64,000 nucleotides of DNA from Acidovorax sp. 210-6 (GCF_010020825.1 NZ_JAACJE010000001.1:3534001-3598000), one strand, 5' to 3'; shown: positions 41,985 through 51,905, counted from the first letter of the stretch. Numbers and translations are program-made. The notes: generated by a model from the sequence alone, not told the origin.

Positions 41985-43698
41985 GTTGGCGAGCGACCCG
42001 CAGTACTTCTTCTGCCGTGGTCAGGCCCTGAAAGACCTTGGTGGCGCCATCGTGCAACAAGTTCCCTGCGGCGTAGGCGCCTTCGTCACCGCGCAGGGTG
42101 GATCCGTTTTCGAGCACCGCGCGCTTGACCTGGTCGTTGAGTTCCAGCAGCTCATGGATGGCCAGCCGCCCCCGGTAGCCCGTGGAACGACAGTGCGCAC
42201 AACCCACCGGGCGGTAGAGCGTGGCTTCTGCCGGCGCCTGCACCCCCAATGAGGATGCGGCCAAATGGGCCTGCTCTGGAGTGAGTGGCGCCTTGCAGTC
42301 CGTGCAAAGCTTGCGCACCAAACGCTGCGCCAGCACACCCACCACGGAGGCGGTGATGAGGTACGGCTCCACCCCCATGTTGATGAGGCGCACGATGGCC
42401 CCCAAGGCGCTGTTGGTGTGCAGTGTGGAAAGCACCAAGTGGCCCGTGAGCGCGGCCTGCACGGCGATTTCTGCCGTTTCGCCATCGCGCATTTCGCCGA
42501 TCATGATGACGTCGGGGTCCTGGCGCAGGAAGGAGCGCAGCACGGCCGCAAAGCTCAGGCCGATCTGCGGCTGCACCTGAACCTGGTTGAGCCACTGCAG
42601 GCGGTATTCGACCGGGTCTTCCACCGTGAGAATCTTGAGGTTTTCACCCTCCAGCTCCTGCAGCGACGCGTACAAAGTGGTGGACTTGCCCGAACCGGTC
42701 GGCCCCGTGACCAGCAAGATGCCGTGGGGCAAGGCCAGCATCTGTCGCAAGGCCTGCAGCGTGGCCGGGGTGAAATGCAGGCTTTCGAGCGAAAGCAGGT
42801 CGAAGTTCTTTTCGAGCAGACGCATGACCACCGATTCGCCGAAGGCGGTCGGCACAGTGGAAACGCGCACATCCATTTCCTTGCCATGCACGCGCAGCTT
42901 CGTGCGCCCGTCCTGAGGCATGCGGCGCTCGGCGATGTCGAGCTGCGAAAGAATTTTGATGCGCGAGACGACGGCGGGGGCGTCTTTGTTGTCGATCTCA
43001 TCGACCGGGAAGATCTCGCCATCCACACGGATGCGCACCACCGATTTCTGCTCGTAGGTTTCGATGTGAATGTCCGACGCTTTGGATGTGACCGCATGCG
43101 CCAGGATCTGGTTGACCCGCTGGATGATGGGCGCCTCGGACGCCATGTCGCGCAGGTGCTCAATGAACTCGGACGCCTCGGCACCGCCAGGGACGGCCTC
43201 TTCGTCCTCCTGCGCGGCCTGCACATACCACTCGTTCAGCCGACCGGCAATCTCGGTTTCGAGCCCAAACACCAGCGTGGGCACGGCACCGAACACCAGG
43301 CGCAACGCAGAGCGCAGGGTCTCGCTGCGCGGGTCGGCGCTGGCAAACGCAGGTGGCTCGGCACCTTCCTGCGCAGGCCCCAGCGGCAGCAGGTTGTGGG
43401 CCAGCAGAAAACCGGTATTGAGGGCGGGCGTTTCCGGGCGCTCTGCCGGAAATGCGTCGGCGCGCAGCAGGGGCAAGTCCGCCTGCCGGGCCAGTGCGGC
43501 AAAGACGTCGGCTTCCGCCACCAACCCCAGGCTGACCAACAGCCGCCCCAGCTTTCCGCCCATGGAGCGCTGCACTTCGAGCGCCCGCTCCAAATCGTGG
43601 CGCGAGAGCTTCTGGGCAGACAGCAACATGTCTCCCAGCCTGGGGGCAGCAGCAGCCTGCTCGGTCGGTTCGATACGTTCTGCGGTCGGCAAACTCAT
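41977..43698 (-). CDS. gspE: T2SS ATPase GspE
   Basis: 573 residues. N1E domain (1-150: GDMLLSAQKLSRHDLERAL). The ATPase has Walker A GPTGSGKSTTLY near 330, Walker B VIMIGEMRDGETAEIA, His box LVLSTLHTNSA, and a tetracysteine zinc site (LCTDC and GCAHC) near 450-500. It powers pseudopilus assembly at the inner membrane. Its start lies 3 bases after the stop of a glycosyltransferase gene, so T2SS and glycan genes are one transcription unit by spacing. Confidence 0.96.
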   Translation of the reverse strand: MSLPTAERIEPTEQAAAAPRLGDMLLSAQKLSRHDLERALEVQRSMGGKLGRLLVSLGLVAEADVFAALARQADLPLLRADAFPAERPETPALNTGFLLAHNLLPLGPAQEGAEPPAFASADPRSETLRSALRLVFGAVPTLVFGLETEIAGRLNEWYVQAAQEDEEAVPGGAEASEFIEHLRDMASEAPIIQRVNQILAHAVTSKASDIHIETYEQKSVVRIRVDGEIFPVDEIDNKDAPAVVSRIKILSQLDIAERRMPQDGRTKLRVHGKEMDVRVSTVPTAFGESVVMRLLEKNFDLLSLESLHFTPATLQALRQMLALPHGILLVTGPTGSGKSTTLYASLQELEGENLKILTVEDPVEYRLQWLNQVQVQPQIGLSFAAVLRSFLRQDPDVIMIGEMRDGETAEIAVQAALTGHLVLSTLHTNSALGAIVRLINMGVEPYLITASVVGVLAQRLVRKLCTDCKAPLTPEQAHLAASSLGVQAPAEATLYRPVGCAHCRSTGYRGRLAIHELLELNDQVKRAVLENGSTLRGDEGAYAAGNLLHDGATKVFQGLTTAEEVLRVARQHD

Positions 43699-43701
43699 TC
43701 T

Positions 43702-44718
43702 TCAGCCTTGTGGGTTCTGGGGCGCCTGCGCGGCATCTGGGTGCGGCGTGTACTTACCCGTAGCGGGCGCAGGCCACAACAGGCAGCGCAGCAGCCGGTC
43801 CATTTCGGAGCCGGGATAGTATGCCCTGTAAGTGCGAATTCTCTGCCACAGCGGTTGGTTCCGCCAGGCCAGGTAGTCTGCAACAAGGCTTGTATCCCGT
43901 TGCAGGCTGCGCAGGCGCTGGTCCAAGGCCATGGCCTGGCGGTAGCTGTTGCGCCCGGCCTGGCCGACACGACGCAGCACCGCTGGGGCGTCACGCAACA
44001 GGCGCAGCATGCGATGGTGCAGGCTGCGGCTGTGTGCGCCGATCTGGTTGACCGCATGCTGACGGTACTGCAGGGTGGGGGCATCGACGAACGTGCGCCG
44101 ACCGCTGCCGCTGAGCACGGCACACCACCAGTCGTGCACCACCACCTCCGCGGGAATGGGCAGCGCCATGGCCAGAAGGTTGCGGTTCACCATGGTGGCG
44201 CAGCCGGTGACTTGGTTCATGCTCAGCAGATCCCTTGGCGTGCAGCGTGCGGGGTCCATGTGCTGGTAGCGCACAAAGGATTCGGCGATGGGCGCCAGCG
44301 CCTCGTCCACCACCCGCAGGTCGGTGTGCACCAGGCAGGGAGTCCCCGGTTCAGCGCCTTGTTCGGTGCGCTGCATGGCGGCCAGGGTCTGCGCGATTTT
44401 CTCCGGCAGCCAGACATCGTCCTGGTCGCAGAACATCGCCCAGGGCGCCTGTGCATCGTCCAGGCTGGCCTGCATGAGGTATTCGAAGTTGCCCAGACCA
44501 CCCCGCCCAGCCGGGCGCGGTGGCAGCAGCAGCAGGCGCCCGCCGAACTGCGGGCGGTAGCGCTCCAGCACAGCCCGGGTTCCATCGATGGAGCCATCGT
44601 CGCTGACCAGCAGGCGGAAATGCGGGTATGTCTGTACCAGGAGCGAATCCAGCAGCACGGCCAGATGGCGCTCCCCGTTCCAGGTGGCCAGCAACACATC
44701 AACCAACGCGGCGTGCAT
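43702..44718 (-). CDS. Family 2 glycosyltransferase
   Basis: 338 residues, GT-A fold. VDVLLATWNGERHLAVLLDSLLVQTYPHF, VSDDGSIDGTRAVL (nucleotide site), FCDQDDVWLPEKI (DXD-type metal site) and TLQYRQHAVNQIGA match rhamnosyl or hexosyl transferases of O-antigen clusters. The ATG at 44718 starts the fold and overlaps the upstream transferase by 20 bases. It adds a sugar, plausibly rhamnose, to a lipid-linked glycan. Confidence 0.88.
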   Translation of the reverse strand: MHAALVDVLLATWNGERHLAVLLDSLLVQTYPHFRLLVSDDGSIDGTRAVLERYRPQFGGRLLLLPPRPAGRGGLGNFEYLMQASLDDAQAPWAMFCDQDDVWLPEKIAQTLAAMQRTEQGAEPGTPCLVHTDLRVVDEALAPIAESFVRYQHMDPARCTPRDLLSMNQVTGCATMVNRNLLAMALPIPAEVVVHDWWCAVLSGSGRRTFVDAPTLQYRQHAVNQIGAHSRSLHHRMLRLLRDAPAVLRRVGQAGRNSYRQAMALDQRLRSLQRDTSLVADYLAWRNQPLWQRIRTYRAYYPGSEMDRLLRCLLWPAPATGKYTPHPDAAQAPQNPQG

Positions 44719-45484
44719 GGTTTTGCTGAAACTGTTGGTACGCCGGGGAATGCCACAACCGCCACAGGCTGCGCAGATGCCAGCCCAGGTGGCGCCATTG
44801 GCGGTGGCTGGCACGCTGGCCCACGTGAACAACGCAGGCGTCTTGCGCCTCGGCCAGGCGGTACCCGGCCAGTTGCAGGCGCAGGCAGATGTCCACGTCT
44901 TCGCAGTACATGTGGTAGGCCTCGTCGAAGCCCTGGATACGCTGGTAGGCCACGCTGTGGAACAGCAGCAACGCGGCGTTGGCCCAGTCGGGCGCCGCAA
45001 CCCGCACCCTGCGCCTGGCGGCACCGCCCAGGTAGCGCCGCAGCAAAGCACCAGGGGTGGGCAGGCGGCGGGCATGGTCCTGAGGCTGGCCGTGGGCATC
45101 GACCTGCTGCGGATACACGCAGCCCACGCCGGGCTGTTGCGCGGCCTGCAGCATGGCGACCCAGGGATCCTGGGACCAGGTGATGTCGGGGTTCATGACC
45201 ACAAAGAAGGGCGAAGGCGCGCTTTGCTGCTGCTCATGTCCAAAGGCCTGGTTGTGGTTGGCTCCAAAGCCCAGTGGCTGGGGGTTGTGCAGCACGCGCA
45301 CATCCAGGCGACCGCGCCAGGCAGCATCCGGGGCGGCCAGCGCCTGCGTGAGGGCGGGCTCGGGGGTGTTGAGCGTGACCCAGACGCGGCGAATCAACGA
45401 CTGCGGTGATTGCACCAGCAGCGCCAGCAGGGACAGCACCTGTGCACCGTGGCCATGGCTGACGATGGAAAGCGCGAGGGTCAC
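44699..45484 (-). CDS. Family 2 glycosyltransferase, WbbL-like rhamnosyltransferase
   Basis: 261 residues. LALSIVSHGHGAQVLSLLALL, HNPQPLGFGANHNQAF, FVVMNPDITWSQDPW, and the acceptor region GFDEAYHMYCEDVDICLRLQLAGYRLAEA (ED-x-D motif) match dTDP-rhamnosyltransferases. The start codon is GTG at 45484; no strong ribosome site is seen. It directly follows rfbC by 21 bases, consistent with use of the dTDP-rhamnose made by the operon. Confidence 0.87.
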   Translation of the reverse strand: MTLALSIVSHGHGAQVLSLLALLVQSPQSLIRRVWVTLNTPEPALTQALAAPDAAWRGRLDVRVLHNPQPLGFGANHNQAFGHEQQQSAPSPFFVVMNPDITWSQDPWVAMLQAAQQPGVGCVYPQQVDAHGQPQDHARRLPTPGALLRRYLGGAARRRVRVAAPDWANAALLLFHSVAYQRIQGFDEAYHMYCEDVDICLRLQLAGYRLAEAQDACVVHVGQRASHRQWRHLGWHLRSLWRLWHSPAYQQFQQNHARRVG

Positions 45485-45505
45485 CGGCCTGCCGCTGGGA
45501 AATGG

Positions 45506-46069
45506 TTAGGCAAACAGGGCATCAGCGCCCAGGCTGGCGAGAAGTGGCGCGGCGCTGTCCTTGGCCGAGAGCAGCGGTTGCTGGCCTTGCGCCAGCGCAG
45601 GCCAGGAAATGCCAATGCTCGGGTCGTTCCAGGCGATGCTGTGCTCGTGCTGCGGTGCGTAGTAATCGGTGGTCTTGTAGAGGAAATCCGCCGACTCGCT
45701 GAGTACCACGAAGCCATGGGCGAAGCCGGGCGGCACCCAGAGCTGGTGCTGGTTGTCCTCGCTCAGTTCCACGCCCACCCATTGCCCGAAGGTGGGCGAG
45801 CTGCGGCGGATGTCCACGGCCACATCGAACACGGCACCTCGCGCCACGCGCACCAGCTTGCCTTGGGGCTGCTGGATCTGGTAGTGCAGGCCGCGCAACA
45901 CGCCCCGGCTGGAGCGGCTGTGGTTGTCCTGCACAAACTGGTGGTTGGTGCCTGTGGCTTCGTTGAAGGCTTTCTGATTGAAGCTCTCGAAGAAGAAACC
46001 GCGCGCGTCGCCGAACACCTTGGGTTCGATCAGCACCACCTCGGGGATGGACAACCGGGTCGCTTTCAT
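45506..46069 (-). CDS. rfbC: dTDP-4-dehydrorhamnose 3,5-epimerase
   Basis: 187 residues, cupin fold. DARGFFFESFNQKAF, QDNHSRSSRGVLRGLHYQIQ (catalytic His in RGLHYQ) and WVPPGFAHGFVVLS (second His neighbourhood) are all present. It is the third enzyme of dTDP-L-rhamnose synthesis. ATG 46069 touches the rfbA stop. The operon order B-D-A-C is the common one. Confidence 0.96.
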   Translation of the reverse strand: MKATRLSIPEVVLIEPKVFGDARGFFFESFNQKAFNEATGTNHQFVQDNHSRSSRGVLRGLHYQIQQPQGKLVRVARGAVFDVAVDIRRSSPTFGQWVGVELSEDNQHQLWVPPGFAHGFVVLSESADFLYKTTDYYAPQHEHSIAWNDPSIGISWPALAQGQQPLLSAKDSAAPLLASLGADALFA

Positions 46070-46959
46070 CAGTACACCGTCTCTTTCAGCAGGCGCTGCA
46101 AGTATTGGCCGTAGCCATTTTTGGCCAAGGGCTGGGCCAGGCGCTGGAGTTGTTCGTCGCCAATCCAGCGGCTGCGCCAGGCAATTTCCTCGGGGCAGGC
46201 GATCTTCAGGCCCTGGCGGTGTTCCAGCGTGGCGATGAACTGGCTGGCTTCGAGCAGGCTTTCGTGCGTGCCGGTGTCCAGCCAGGCATAGCCACGGCCC
46301 ATGATTTCAACGTTGAGCCGGCCCTGCTCCAGGTACAGGCGGTTGAGGTCGGTGATTTCCAGCTCGCCGCGCGGGCTGGGCTTCAGGCTCTTGGCGAGCT
46401 CCACCACTTGCTGGTCGTAGAAGTACAGGCCGGTGACGGCGTAATTGCTTTTGGGCGCCTGGGGCTTTTCTTCGAGCGAGAGCACCTTGCCCTGGGCATC
46501 GAACTCGGCCACGCCATAGCGTTCGGGGTCGTGCACGTGGTAGGCAAACACACTGGCGCCGGTGCTGCGGCCATGGGCGTTGGCCAACAGCTCGTGGAAT
46601 TGGTGGCCGTAAAAGATGTTGTCGCCCAGCACCAGGGCGCTGGGTGCGTCACCCACAAACGACTCGCCGATCAGGAACGCCTGCGCCAGCCCGTCCGGGC
46701 TGGGCTGAACGGCGTATTGCAGGCTGATGCCCCACTGGCTGCCGTCACCCAGCAACTGTGCAAAGCGCGGGGTGTCCTGCGGCGTGCTGATGACCAGGAT
46801 CTCGCGGATGCCCGCCAGCATGAGGGTGCTGAGCGGGTAGTAGATCATGGGTTTGTCGTACACCGGCAGCAACTGCTTGCTGATGGCCAGCGTGGCGGGG
46901 TGCAGGCGCGTGCCGGAGCCGCCAGCGAGGATGATGCCTTTGCGGGATGTCATGGTCAT
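46069..46959 (-). CDS. rfbA: Glucose-1-phosphate thymidylyltransferase
   Basis: About 296 residues. [17 protein letters not shown] (nucleotide-binding), [32 protein letters not shown] (metal Asp) and [17 protein letters not shown] match RmlA. It joins dTTP and glucose-1-phosphate to give dTDP-glucose. ATG 46959 (MTMTSRKG) lies 7 bases after the rfbD stop; ATG 46953 is equally possible and neither has a clear ribosome site. Confidence 0.96.
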   Translation of the reverse strand: MTMTSRKGIILAGGSGTRLHPATLAISKQLLPVYDKPMIYYPLSTLMLAGIREILVISTPQDTPRFAQLLGDGSQWGISLQYAVQPSPDGLAQAFLIGESFVGDAPSALVLGDNIFYGHQFHELLANAHGRSTGASVFAYHVHDPERYGVAEFDAQGKVLSLEEKPQAPKSNYAVTGLYFYDQQVVELAKSLKPSPRGELEITDLNRLYLEQGRLNVEIMGRGYAWLDTGTHESLLEASQFIATLEHRQGLKIACPEEIAWRSRWIGDEQLQRLAQPLAKNGYGQYLQRLLKETVY

Positions 46960-46966
46960 GGGGAGG

Positions 46967-47863
46967 TCAGAGGATTTCGGCGAGCATGCGCGCCACGCCG
47001 GTTTGCCAGTGCGGCAACTGCAGGCCGAAGGTGGTTTGCAGCTTGGCGGTAGCCAGCCGCGAGTTGTGCGGGCGCGTGGCGGGCGTGGGGAAGGCACTGG
47101 TGGGCACAGGCGCGACTTCTTTTGCTATTATTTTTATAGCTTGCTGCGCTTTGCTGGCGTGCTCCAGCACGAATTTCGCATAAGAATGCCAAGTGGTTTC
47201 GCCCGCCGCCACGCAGTGGTACAGGCCGCCGTCCTGCGGCCGGTGCTGCAGGTGACGGATGGCGTGGGCCGTGACGTCGGCGAGCAGGTCGGCCCCCGTG
47301 GGCGCACCCCACTGGTCGTCGATGACGGTGAGGCGTTCGCGCTCCTGGCCCAGGCGCAGCATGGTCTTGGCAAAGTTGCCGCCGCGTGCGGCATAGACCC
47401 AGCTGGTGCGCAGAATCAAATGCTGGCAACCCGATTGCTGGATGCGTTGCTCGCCTTCCAGCTTGGTGGCGCCGTACACCGACAGCGGTGCTGGCGTGTC
47501 GGTTTCGACCCAAGGCCGGGTACCGCTACCGTCGAACACATAGTCGGTGCTGTAGTGCACCAGCCAGGCACCCAGGCGCGCGGCCTCCTCGGCCACGAGG
47601 CCGGGGGTGGTGGCGTTGAGCAGGCGCGCGAATTCTGGTTCGCTCTCGGCCTTGTCCACGGCGGTGTGGGCGGCGGCGTTGACGATGACCTGAGGGCGCA
47701 GCTGGCGCACGGTGTCGCGCACGCCCTCGGGGTTGGCAAAGTCACCGCAATGCGCTTGGCTGTCGAAATCCAGCGCCGTGACCTGGCCCAGCACGCTGAG
47801 GCTGCGCTGCAGCTCCCAACCGACCTGGCCGCCTTTTCCGAGCAGGAGGATGTTCATGCTCAT
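46967..47863 (-). CDS. rfbD: dTDP-4-dehydrorhamnose reductase
   Basis: 298 residues, extended SDR fold. [19 protein letters not shown] (Rossmann), [42 protein letters not shown] (Tyr-x3-Lys) and [12 protein letters not shown] match RmlD. It makes dTDP-L-rhamnose. ATG 47863 overlaps the rfbB stop (ATGA). The stretch [19 protein letters not shown] before the conserved Pro-Thr-Ser loop is encoded by an in-frame GCTAT-type repeat. Confidence 0.95.
   Translation of the reverse strand: MSMNILLLGKGGQVGWELQRSLSVLGQVTALDFDSQAHCGDFANPEGVRDTVRQLRPQVIVNAAAHTAVDKAESEPEFARLLNATTPGLVAEEAARLGAWLVHYSTDYVFDGSGTRPWVETDTPAPLSVYGATKLEGEQRIQQSGCQHLILRTSWVYAARGGNFAKTMLRLGQERERLTVIDDQWGAPTGADLLADVTAHAIRHLQHRPQDGGLYHCVAAGETTWHSYAKFVLEHASKAQQAIKIIAKEVAPVPTSAFPTPATRPHNSRLATAKLQTTFGLQLPHWQTGVARMLAEIL
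47119..47160. repeat. GCTAT-type dispersed repeat inside rfbD
   Basis: CTTTTGCTATTATTTTTATA followed by GCTTGCTGCGCTTTGCTGGCG; the A/T hairpin (GCTAT / ATAGC) and GCGCTT core match the intergenic copies closely. In frame it encodes about [12 protein letters not shown] of RfbD. Confidence 0.7.
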
Positions 47864-48933
47864 GCAACGCTGCCCTCGGCCTCGTACTGCTTGGCCACCC
47901 AGTCGCGGTAGGCGCCGCTTTGCACCTGCGCCACCCAGTCGGGGTGGTCCAGGTACCACTGCACGGTCTTGCGGATGCCGGTGTCGAAGGTCTCGGCGGG
48001 TTTCCAGCCCAGCTCACGCTCGATCTTGCGCGCATCGATGGCATAGCGCCGGTCATGGCCGGGGCGGTCCTTCACGTAGGTGATCTGGCTGCGGTAGCTC
48101 TGGCCGTCGGCACGCGGACGCAACTCGTCCAGCAGGGCGCAGACCGTGTTCACGATATCGATGTTGGGCTTCTCGTTCCAGCCGCCGACGTTGTAGGTTT
48201 CGCCCACAGTCCCGGCCTCCAGCACTCGCCGGATGGCGCTGCAGTGGTCCTTGACGTAGAGCCAGTCCCGGATCTGCATGCCGTCGCCGTACACCGGCAG
48301 GGGTTTTCCGGCCAGCGCGTTGACGATCATCAGCGGGATGAGCTTTTCCGGGAAGTGGTACGGCCCGTAGTTGTTGCTGCAGTTGGTCGTGAGGACCGGC
48401 ATGCCATAGGTGTGGTGCCAGGCGCGCACGAGGTGGTCGCTGGCGGCTTTGCTGGCGCTGTAGGGGCTGTTGGGCTCGCAGTTGTGCGTTTCGGTGAACG
48501 CGGGCGCATCGGGTGCCAGGGTGCCGTACACCTCGTCGGTGCTCACGTGCAGGAAGCGAAATGCTTCTTTTTTTGTAGCATCCAGCGCTTGCCAGTAGTG
48601 CCTTGCGGCTTCCAAAAGCCTGAAAGTGCCGACCACGTTGGTCTGGATGAAGTCCTCGGGGCCGTGGATGGAGCGATCCACATGCGATTCGGCCGCAAAG
48701 TTGACGATGGCACGCGGCTGGTACTGCGCCAGCAGGCCATCGACCAGGGTGCGGTCACCGATGTCGCCCTGCACGAAGACATGGCGCACATCGCCCTGCA
48801 GGCTGGCCAGGTTGTGCAGGTTGCCGGCATAGGTGAGCTTGTCGAGGTTGACGACGCCCTCCGGGTTGCCGGCAAGCCAGTCGAGTACGAAGTTGGCGCC
48901 GATGAAACCGGCGCCTCCGGTGACGAGGATCAT
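47860..48933 (-). CDS. rfbB: dTDP-glucose 4,6-dehydratase
   Basis: 357 residues. [19 protein letters not shown] (NAD-binding), [30 protein letters not shown] (Asp-Glu catalytic pair), [15 protein letters not shown] (Tyr-x3-Lys) and [21 protein letters not shown] match RmlB. First gene of the rhamnose-T2SS transcription unit. The ATG at 48933 is used; the frame extends slightly upstream only with a TTG. The DNA at 48562-48592 ([12 protein letters not shown]) resembles the GCTAT-type repeat weakly. Confidence 0.96.
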   Translation of the reverse strand: MILVTGGAGFIGANFVLDWLAGNPEGVVNLDKLTYAGNLHNLASLQGDVRHVFVQGDIGDRTLVDGLLAQYQPRAIVNFAAESHVDRSIHGPEDFIQTNVVGTFRLLEAARHYWQALDATKKEAFRFLHVSTDEVYGTLAPDAPAFTETHNCEPNSPYSASKAASDHLVRAWHHTYGMPVLTTNCSNNYGPYHFPEKLIPLMIVNALAGKPLPVYGDGMQIRDWLYVKDHCSAIRRVLEAGTVGETYNVGGWNEKPNIDIVNTVCALLDELRPRADGQSYRSQITYVKDRPGHDRRYAIDARKIERELGWKPAETFDTGIRKTVQWYLDHPDWVAQVQSGAYRDWVAKQYEAEGSVA

Positions 48934-48970
48934 GGGATGAACCAAAAATGTGCCGAGGGCAAAGTTTTGG

Positions 48971-48979
48971 ATTATCCCA
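48971..48979 (-). promoter_or_regulatory. Possible extended -10 promoter before rfbB
   Basis: The minus strand reads TGGGATAAT (a TGn plus GATAAT extended -10) 38 bases upstream of the rfbB start; no good -35 is seen. It lies within a 9-bp inverted repeat, GCCGAGGGC at 48952-48960 and GCCCTCGGC at 49009-49017. Confidence 0.35.
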
Positions 48980-49024
48980 CCGCACCTTGTTGCTGCTCGT
49001 AACCGCCGGCCCTCGGCGTGACGC

Positions 49025-51010
49025 TCAGAAGTGAATGCCGCGCATCATCTGCTGCAGCGCAACGGCTTCCGCCGACAGCTGCGGCTTGGCGCCCTTCTCT
49101 CCCTTGGCCGCGGACGAATCGGGGAACATGCGGAAGCTGGCGTTCATGCCGATCTGCGCCACACGCGGCACCAGGGCGTGCATTACCTGGCCCAGGATGC
49201 CCAGGCGTGTGGCAATGCGCACCGGCTTGAAGATGCAGGCCTGCGCCACCATGTCGGCGGCCTCCTCGGGGCTGAGCGTGGGCACGTTGTTGTAGATCTG
49301 CGTGGGCGCGATCATGGGGGTACGCACCAGCGGCATGTTGATGGTGGTGAAGGTGATGCCCTGGTCGGCGAACTCGCTGGAGGCGCAGCGCGTCCAGGCA
49401 TCGAGCGCCGCCTTGCTGGCCACATAGGCCGAGAAGCGCGGGGCATTGGTCAGCACGCCGATGGAGCTGATGTTCACAATGTGGCCCTTGCGCTTTTCCA
49501 CCATGGCAGGCAGCAGCCCCATGGTCACACGCAGGCAGCCAAAGTAGTTGAGCTGCATAGTGCGCTCGTAGTCGTGGAAGCGGTCGTAGCTGCTCTCGAT
49601 GGCGCGGCGGATCGAGCGGCCCGCATTGTTGATGAGGAAATCCACCCCGCCGTGGTCGGCTACGAGTTGCTGCACGAAGCGGTCACAGTCCTGCATGTCG
49701 GCAATGTCCACGGCATACGCGATGAACGCATGGCCCTTGTCCTTGGCTTCCTGGCAGGCGGCGTCGAGCTTGTCCTGGTCGCGTCCGCAGATGATGGTGG
49801 TGGCGCCCGCCTCGGCAAACTTGTGCGCCGTGGCCAAGCCAATGCCCGAAGAGCCCCCCGTGACCAGCACCACCTTGCCCGCCACCGTGCCCTTGAGCGA
49901 GCGGTCGATGAACAACTCGGGGTCCAGGTGGCGCTCCCAGTAGTCCCAGATGCGCCAGGCATAGTCGTTCAGGCTGGGGCAGGAAACGCCCGAACCCTTG
50001 AGCGCCGCCAGCGTTTCGCGGCAGTCAAAGCGCGTGGGGTAGTTCACAAAGGTGAGCATGTCCTCGGGCAGGCCCAGGTCCTTGAGCACGGCATTGCGCA
50101 CACGGCGCACGGGCGCAATGGCCATGAGGCTCTTCTTGATGCCCTTGGGAATGAAGCCCAGCAAGGCCGCATTGACGAACAGGTTCATGCGCGGCGCATG
50201 GGCAGCGCGCGAGAAGATATCGAGCACATCGCCCACGCGGTAGCCCACCGGATCCACCAGGTGGAAGCACTTCTTGCCAATGGAAGCCTGGTGGCTGATC
50301 ACGTTGATGGCGTTGACCACGAAGTCCACCGGCACGATGTTCACGCGCCCGCCTTCCAGGCCCACGGAAGGCATCCAGGGCGGCAGGATCTGGCGGATGC
50401 GCTGGATGAGCTTGAAGAAGTAGTACGGCCCGTCGATCTTGTCCATCTCGCCGGTTTGGCTGTCGCCCACCACCATGGCGGGGCGATAGACCGTCCAGGG
50501 CATCTTGCACTCCTGGCGCACGATCTTTTCGCTCTCGTGCTTGGTCATGAAGTAGGGATGGTCCAGCCCCTCGGCCTCATCGAACATGTCTTCGCGGAAC
50601 ACACCTTCGTACAGCCCCGCTGCGGCGATGGACGACACATGGTGGAAATGCCCGGCATCGATGGCGCGGGCAAACTCCACCGTGTTGCGCGTGCCTTCCA
50701 CGTTGACGGCCACCTGGCTTTCGGTGTCGGCCGAGAGGTCGTACACGGCAGCCAGGTGATGGAAATGGTCGATCTGGCCCTTGAGCTTTTTCACGTCCTC
50801 GGCGGCCACGCCCAATTTCTTGCTCTTGAGGTCACCAAACACCGGAACAGCGCGCGCGGCGCTCACGCCCCAATAGCTGCGCAGTTCGGCCACCTTGTCC
50901 GCGCTCTCCTTGCGCAGCAGGAAGTACACCACGGTGCCCTTGCGCTCCAGGAGTTTTTTGACCAGACGCTTGCCGATGAACCCTGTGGCTCCTGTCACGA
51001 AATACTGCAT
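49025..51010 (-). CDS. Two-domain fatty acyl-CoA reductase (FACR type)
   Basis: 661 residues. An N-terminal extended SDR/NAD-binding_4 domain ([63 protein letters not shown]) is fused to a classical SDR ([19 protein letters not shown] near 375, [32 protein letters not shown]). Length and motif string match the Marinobacter Maqu_2220-type enzyme, which reduces fatty acyl-CoA through the aldehyde to fatty alcohol with NADPH. AGGAG before ATG 51010. It is divergent from a phasin gene, which fits storage-lipid metabolism. The product in this organism is inference. Confidence 0.88.
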   Translation of the reverse strand: MQYFVTGATGFIGKRLVKKLLERKGTVVYFLLRKESADKVAELRSYWGVSAARAVPVFGDLKSKKLGVAAEDVKKLKGQIDHFHHLAAVYDLSADTESQVAVNVEGTRNTVEFARAIDAGHFHHVSSIAAAGLYEGVFREDMFDEAEGLDHPYFMTKHESEKIVRQECKMPWTVYRPAMVVGDSQTGEMDKIDGPYYFFKLIQRIRQILPPWMPSVGLEGGRVNIVPVDFVVNAINVISHQASIGKKCFHLVDPVGYRVGDVLDIFSRAAHAPRMNLFVNAALLGFIPKGIKKSLMAIAPVRRVRNAVLKDLGLPEDMLTFVNYPTRFDCRETLAALKGSGVSCPSLNDYAWRIWDYWERHLDPELFIDRSLKGTVAGKVVLVTGGSSGIGLATAHKFAEAGATTIICGRDQDKLDAACQEAKDKGHAFIAYAVDIADMQDCDRFVQQLVADHGGVDFLINNAGRSIRRAIESSYDRFHDYERTMQLNYFGCLRVTMGLLPAMVEKRKGHIVNISSIGVLTNAPRFSAYVASKAALDAWTRCASSEFADQGITFTTINMPLVRTPMIAPTQIYNNVPTLSPEEAADMVAQACIFKPVRIATRLGILGQVMHALVPRVAQIGMNASFRMFPDSSAAKGEKGAKPQLSAEAVALQQMMRGIHF

Positions 51011-51244
51011 GCTCAAGACTCCTGTTGGTTGTGCTGTGAAATCGCTCCCATTCTTGCTCAGGCCCGCCAGTGCAGGCTTCAGCAAAAACCCGCGGCGATG
51101 CTACCCACCAAATCCATCGCTAGACCCCACCCTCTATGTTTTTAGGAGCGGCCACCTACACGCGGGCCATTGCACGGCGTACATTCCCATTCATGCCCAG
51201 CGCGGTTGCTGCGGCGCATCTTCAACCCCTTCCACGGAGGCCGT

Positions 51245-51892
51245 ATGGTCAAGAAACTGCAGAAACTCAGCAACGACAAGAAAAAGCCGGGCGCCCAGCT
51301 CTCGAGCACCGTCAAGGACTCCGCCCAGCAAATCTGGCTGGCCGGCCTGGGCGCTTTTGCCAAGGCCCAGGAAGAAGGCAACAAGGTGTTCGAGGCCCTG
51401 GTGAAGGAAGGCCTCTCGCTGCAGCGCAAGACCCAGGCCGTGGCCGAAGAGAAGATCTCGCAAGCCTCCAGCCGCGTGACCGGCATGGCCACCGACATTG
51501 GCTCGCGCGCCGCTGGTCAGTGGGACAAGCTGGAAACCATTTTTGAAGACCGCGTGGCCACCGCTCTGTCCAAGCTGGGCGTGCCCACCTCGCGCGATCT
51601 GGACGTGCTCAACGCCCGCATCGACGCACTGGCCAAGAGCCTGGGCAAGACCCCTCCGGCCACCAAGCCTGCGCCTGCCAAGAAGGCCGCCGCAAAGCCT
51701 GCAGCCAAGCCCGCTGCCAAGAAGGCCGCTGCAAAGCCCGTGGCCAAGAAAGCTGCTGTCAAGCCCGCAGCCAAACCGGCTGCCAAGCCCGCCGCCAAGA
51801 AGACTGCTGCCAAGCGCGCGCCCTTCCCCAAGGTAGCACCCCGCAGCACCCCCGAAGCCGCAGCGGTCGCAGACGCAAACCCCAGCGCCTGA
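51245..51892 (+). CDS. Phasin-family granule protein with Ala-Lys-Pro tail (PhaF/PhaI type)
   Basis: 215 residues. The N-terminal half (about 1-130) is the phasin helical domain: SAQQIWLAGLGAFAKAQEEGNKVFEALVKEG and RVATALSKLGVPTSRDLDVLNARIDALAKSL. The C-terminal half is a low-complexity run of AAKP/KKAA units, histone-H1-like and able to bind DNA in PhaF. It should coat polyhydroxyalkanoate granules and may tether them to the nucleoid. GGAGG directly before ATG 51245 fixes the start. Confidence 0.9.
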   Translation: MVKKLQKLSNDKKKPGAQLSSTVKDSAQQIWLAGLGAFAKAQEEGNKVFEALVKEGLSLQRKTQAVAEEKISQASSRVTGMATDIGSRAAGQWDKLETIFEDRVATALSKLGVPTSRDLDVLNARIDALAKSLGKTPPATKPAPAKKAAAKPAAKPAAKKAAAKPVAKKAAVKPAAKPAAKPAAKKTAAKRAPFPKVAPRSTPEAAAVADANPSA

Positions 51893-51905
51893 TCGCACGA
51901 CGCCA

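Noticed and set aside
42265-45183. A 972-codon open frame on the plus strand
   Set aside because: Antisense to gspE and two glycosyltransferase genes; no domain and no ribosome site.
48952-49017. Inverted repeat GCCGAGGGC / GCCCTCGGC before rfbB
   Set aside because: Nine bases with a 48-base spacer in GC-rich DNA can occur by chance; kept only as a note beside the weak promoter.
51656-51840. Tandem repeats in the phasin gene
   Set aside because: They encode the Ala-Lys-Pro tail known for PhaF-type phasins; ordinary low-complexity protein sequence rather than a CRISPR or mobile repeat.
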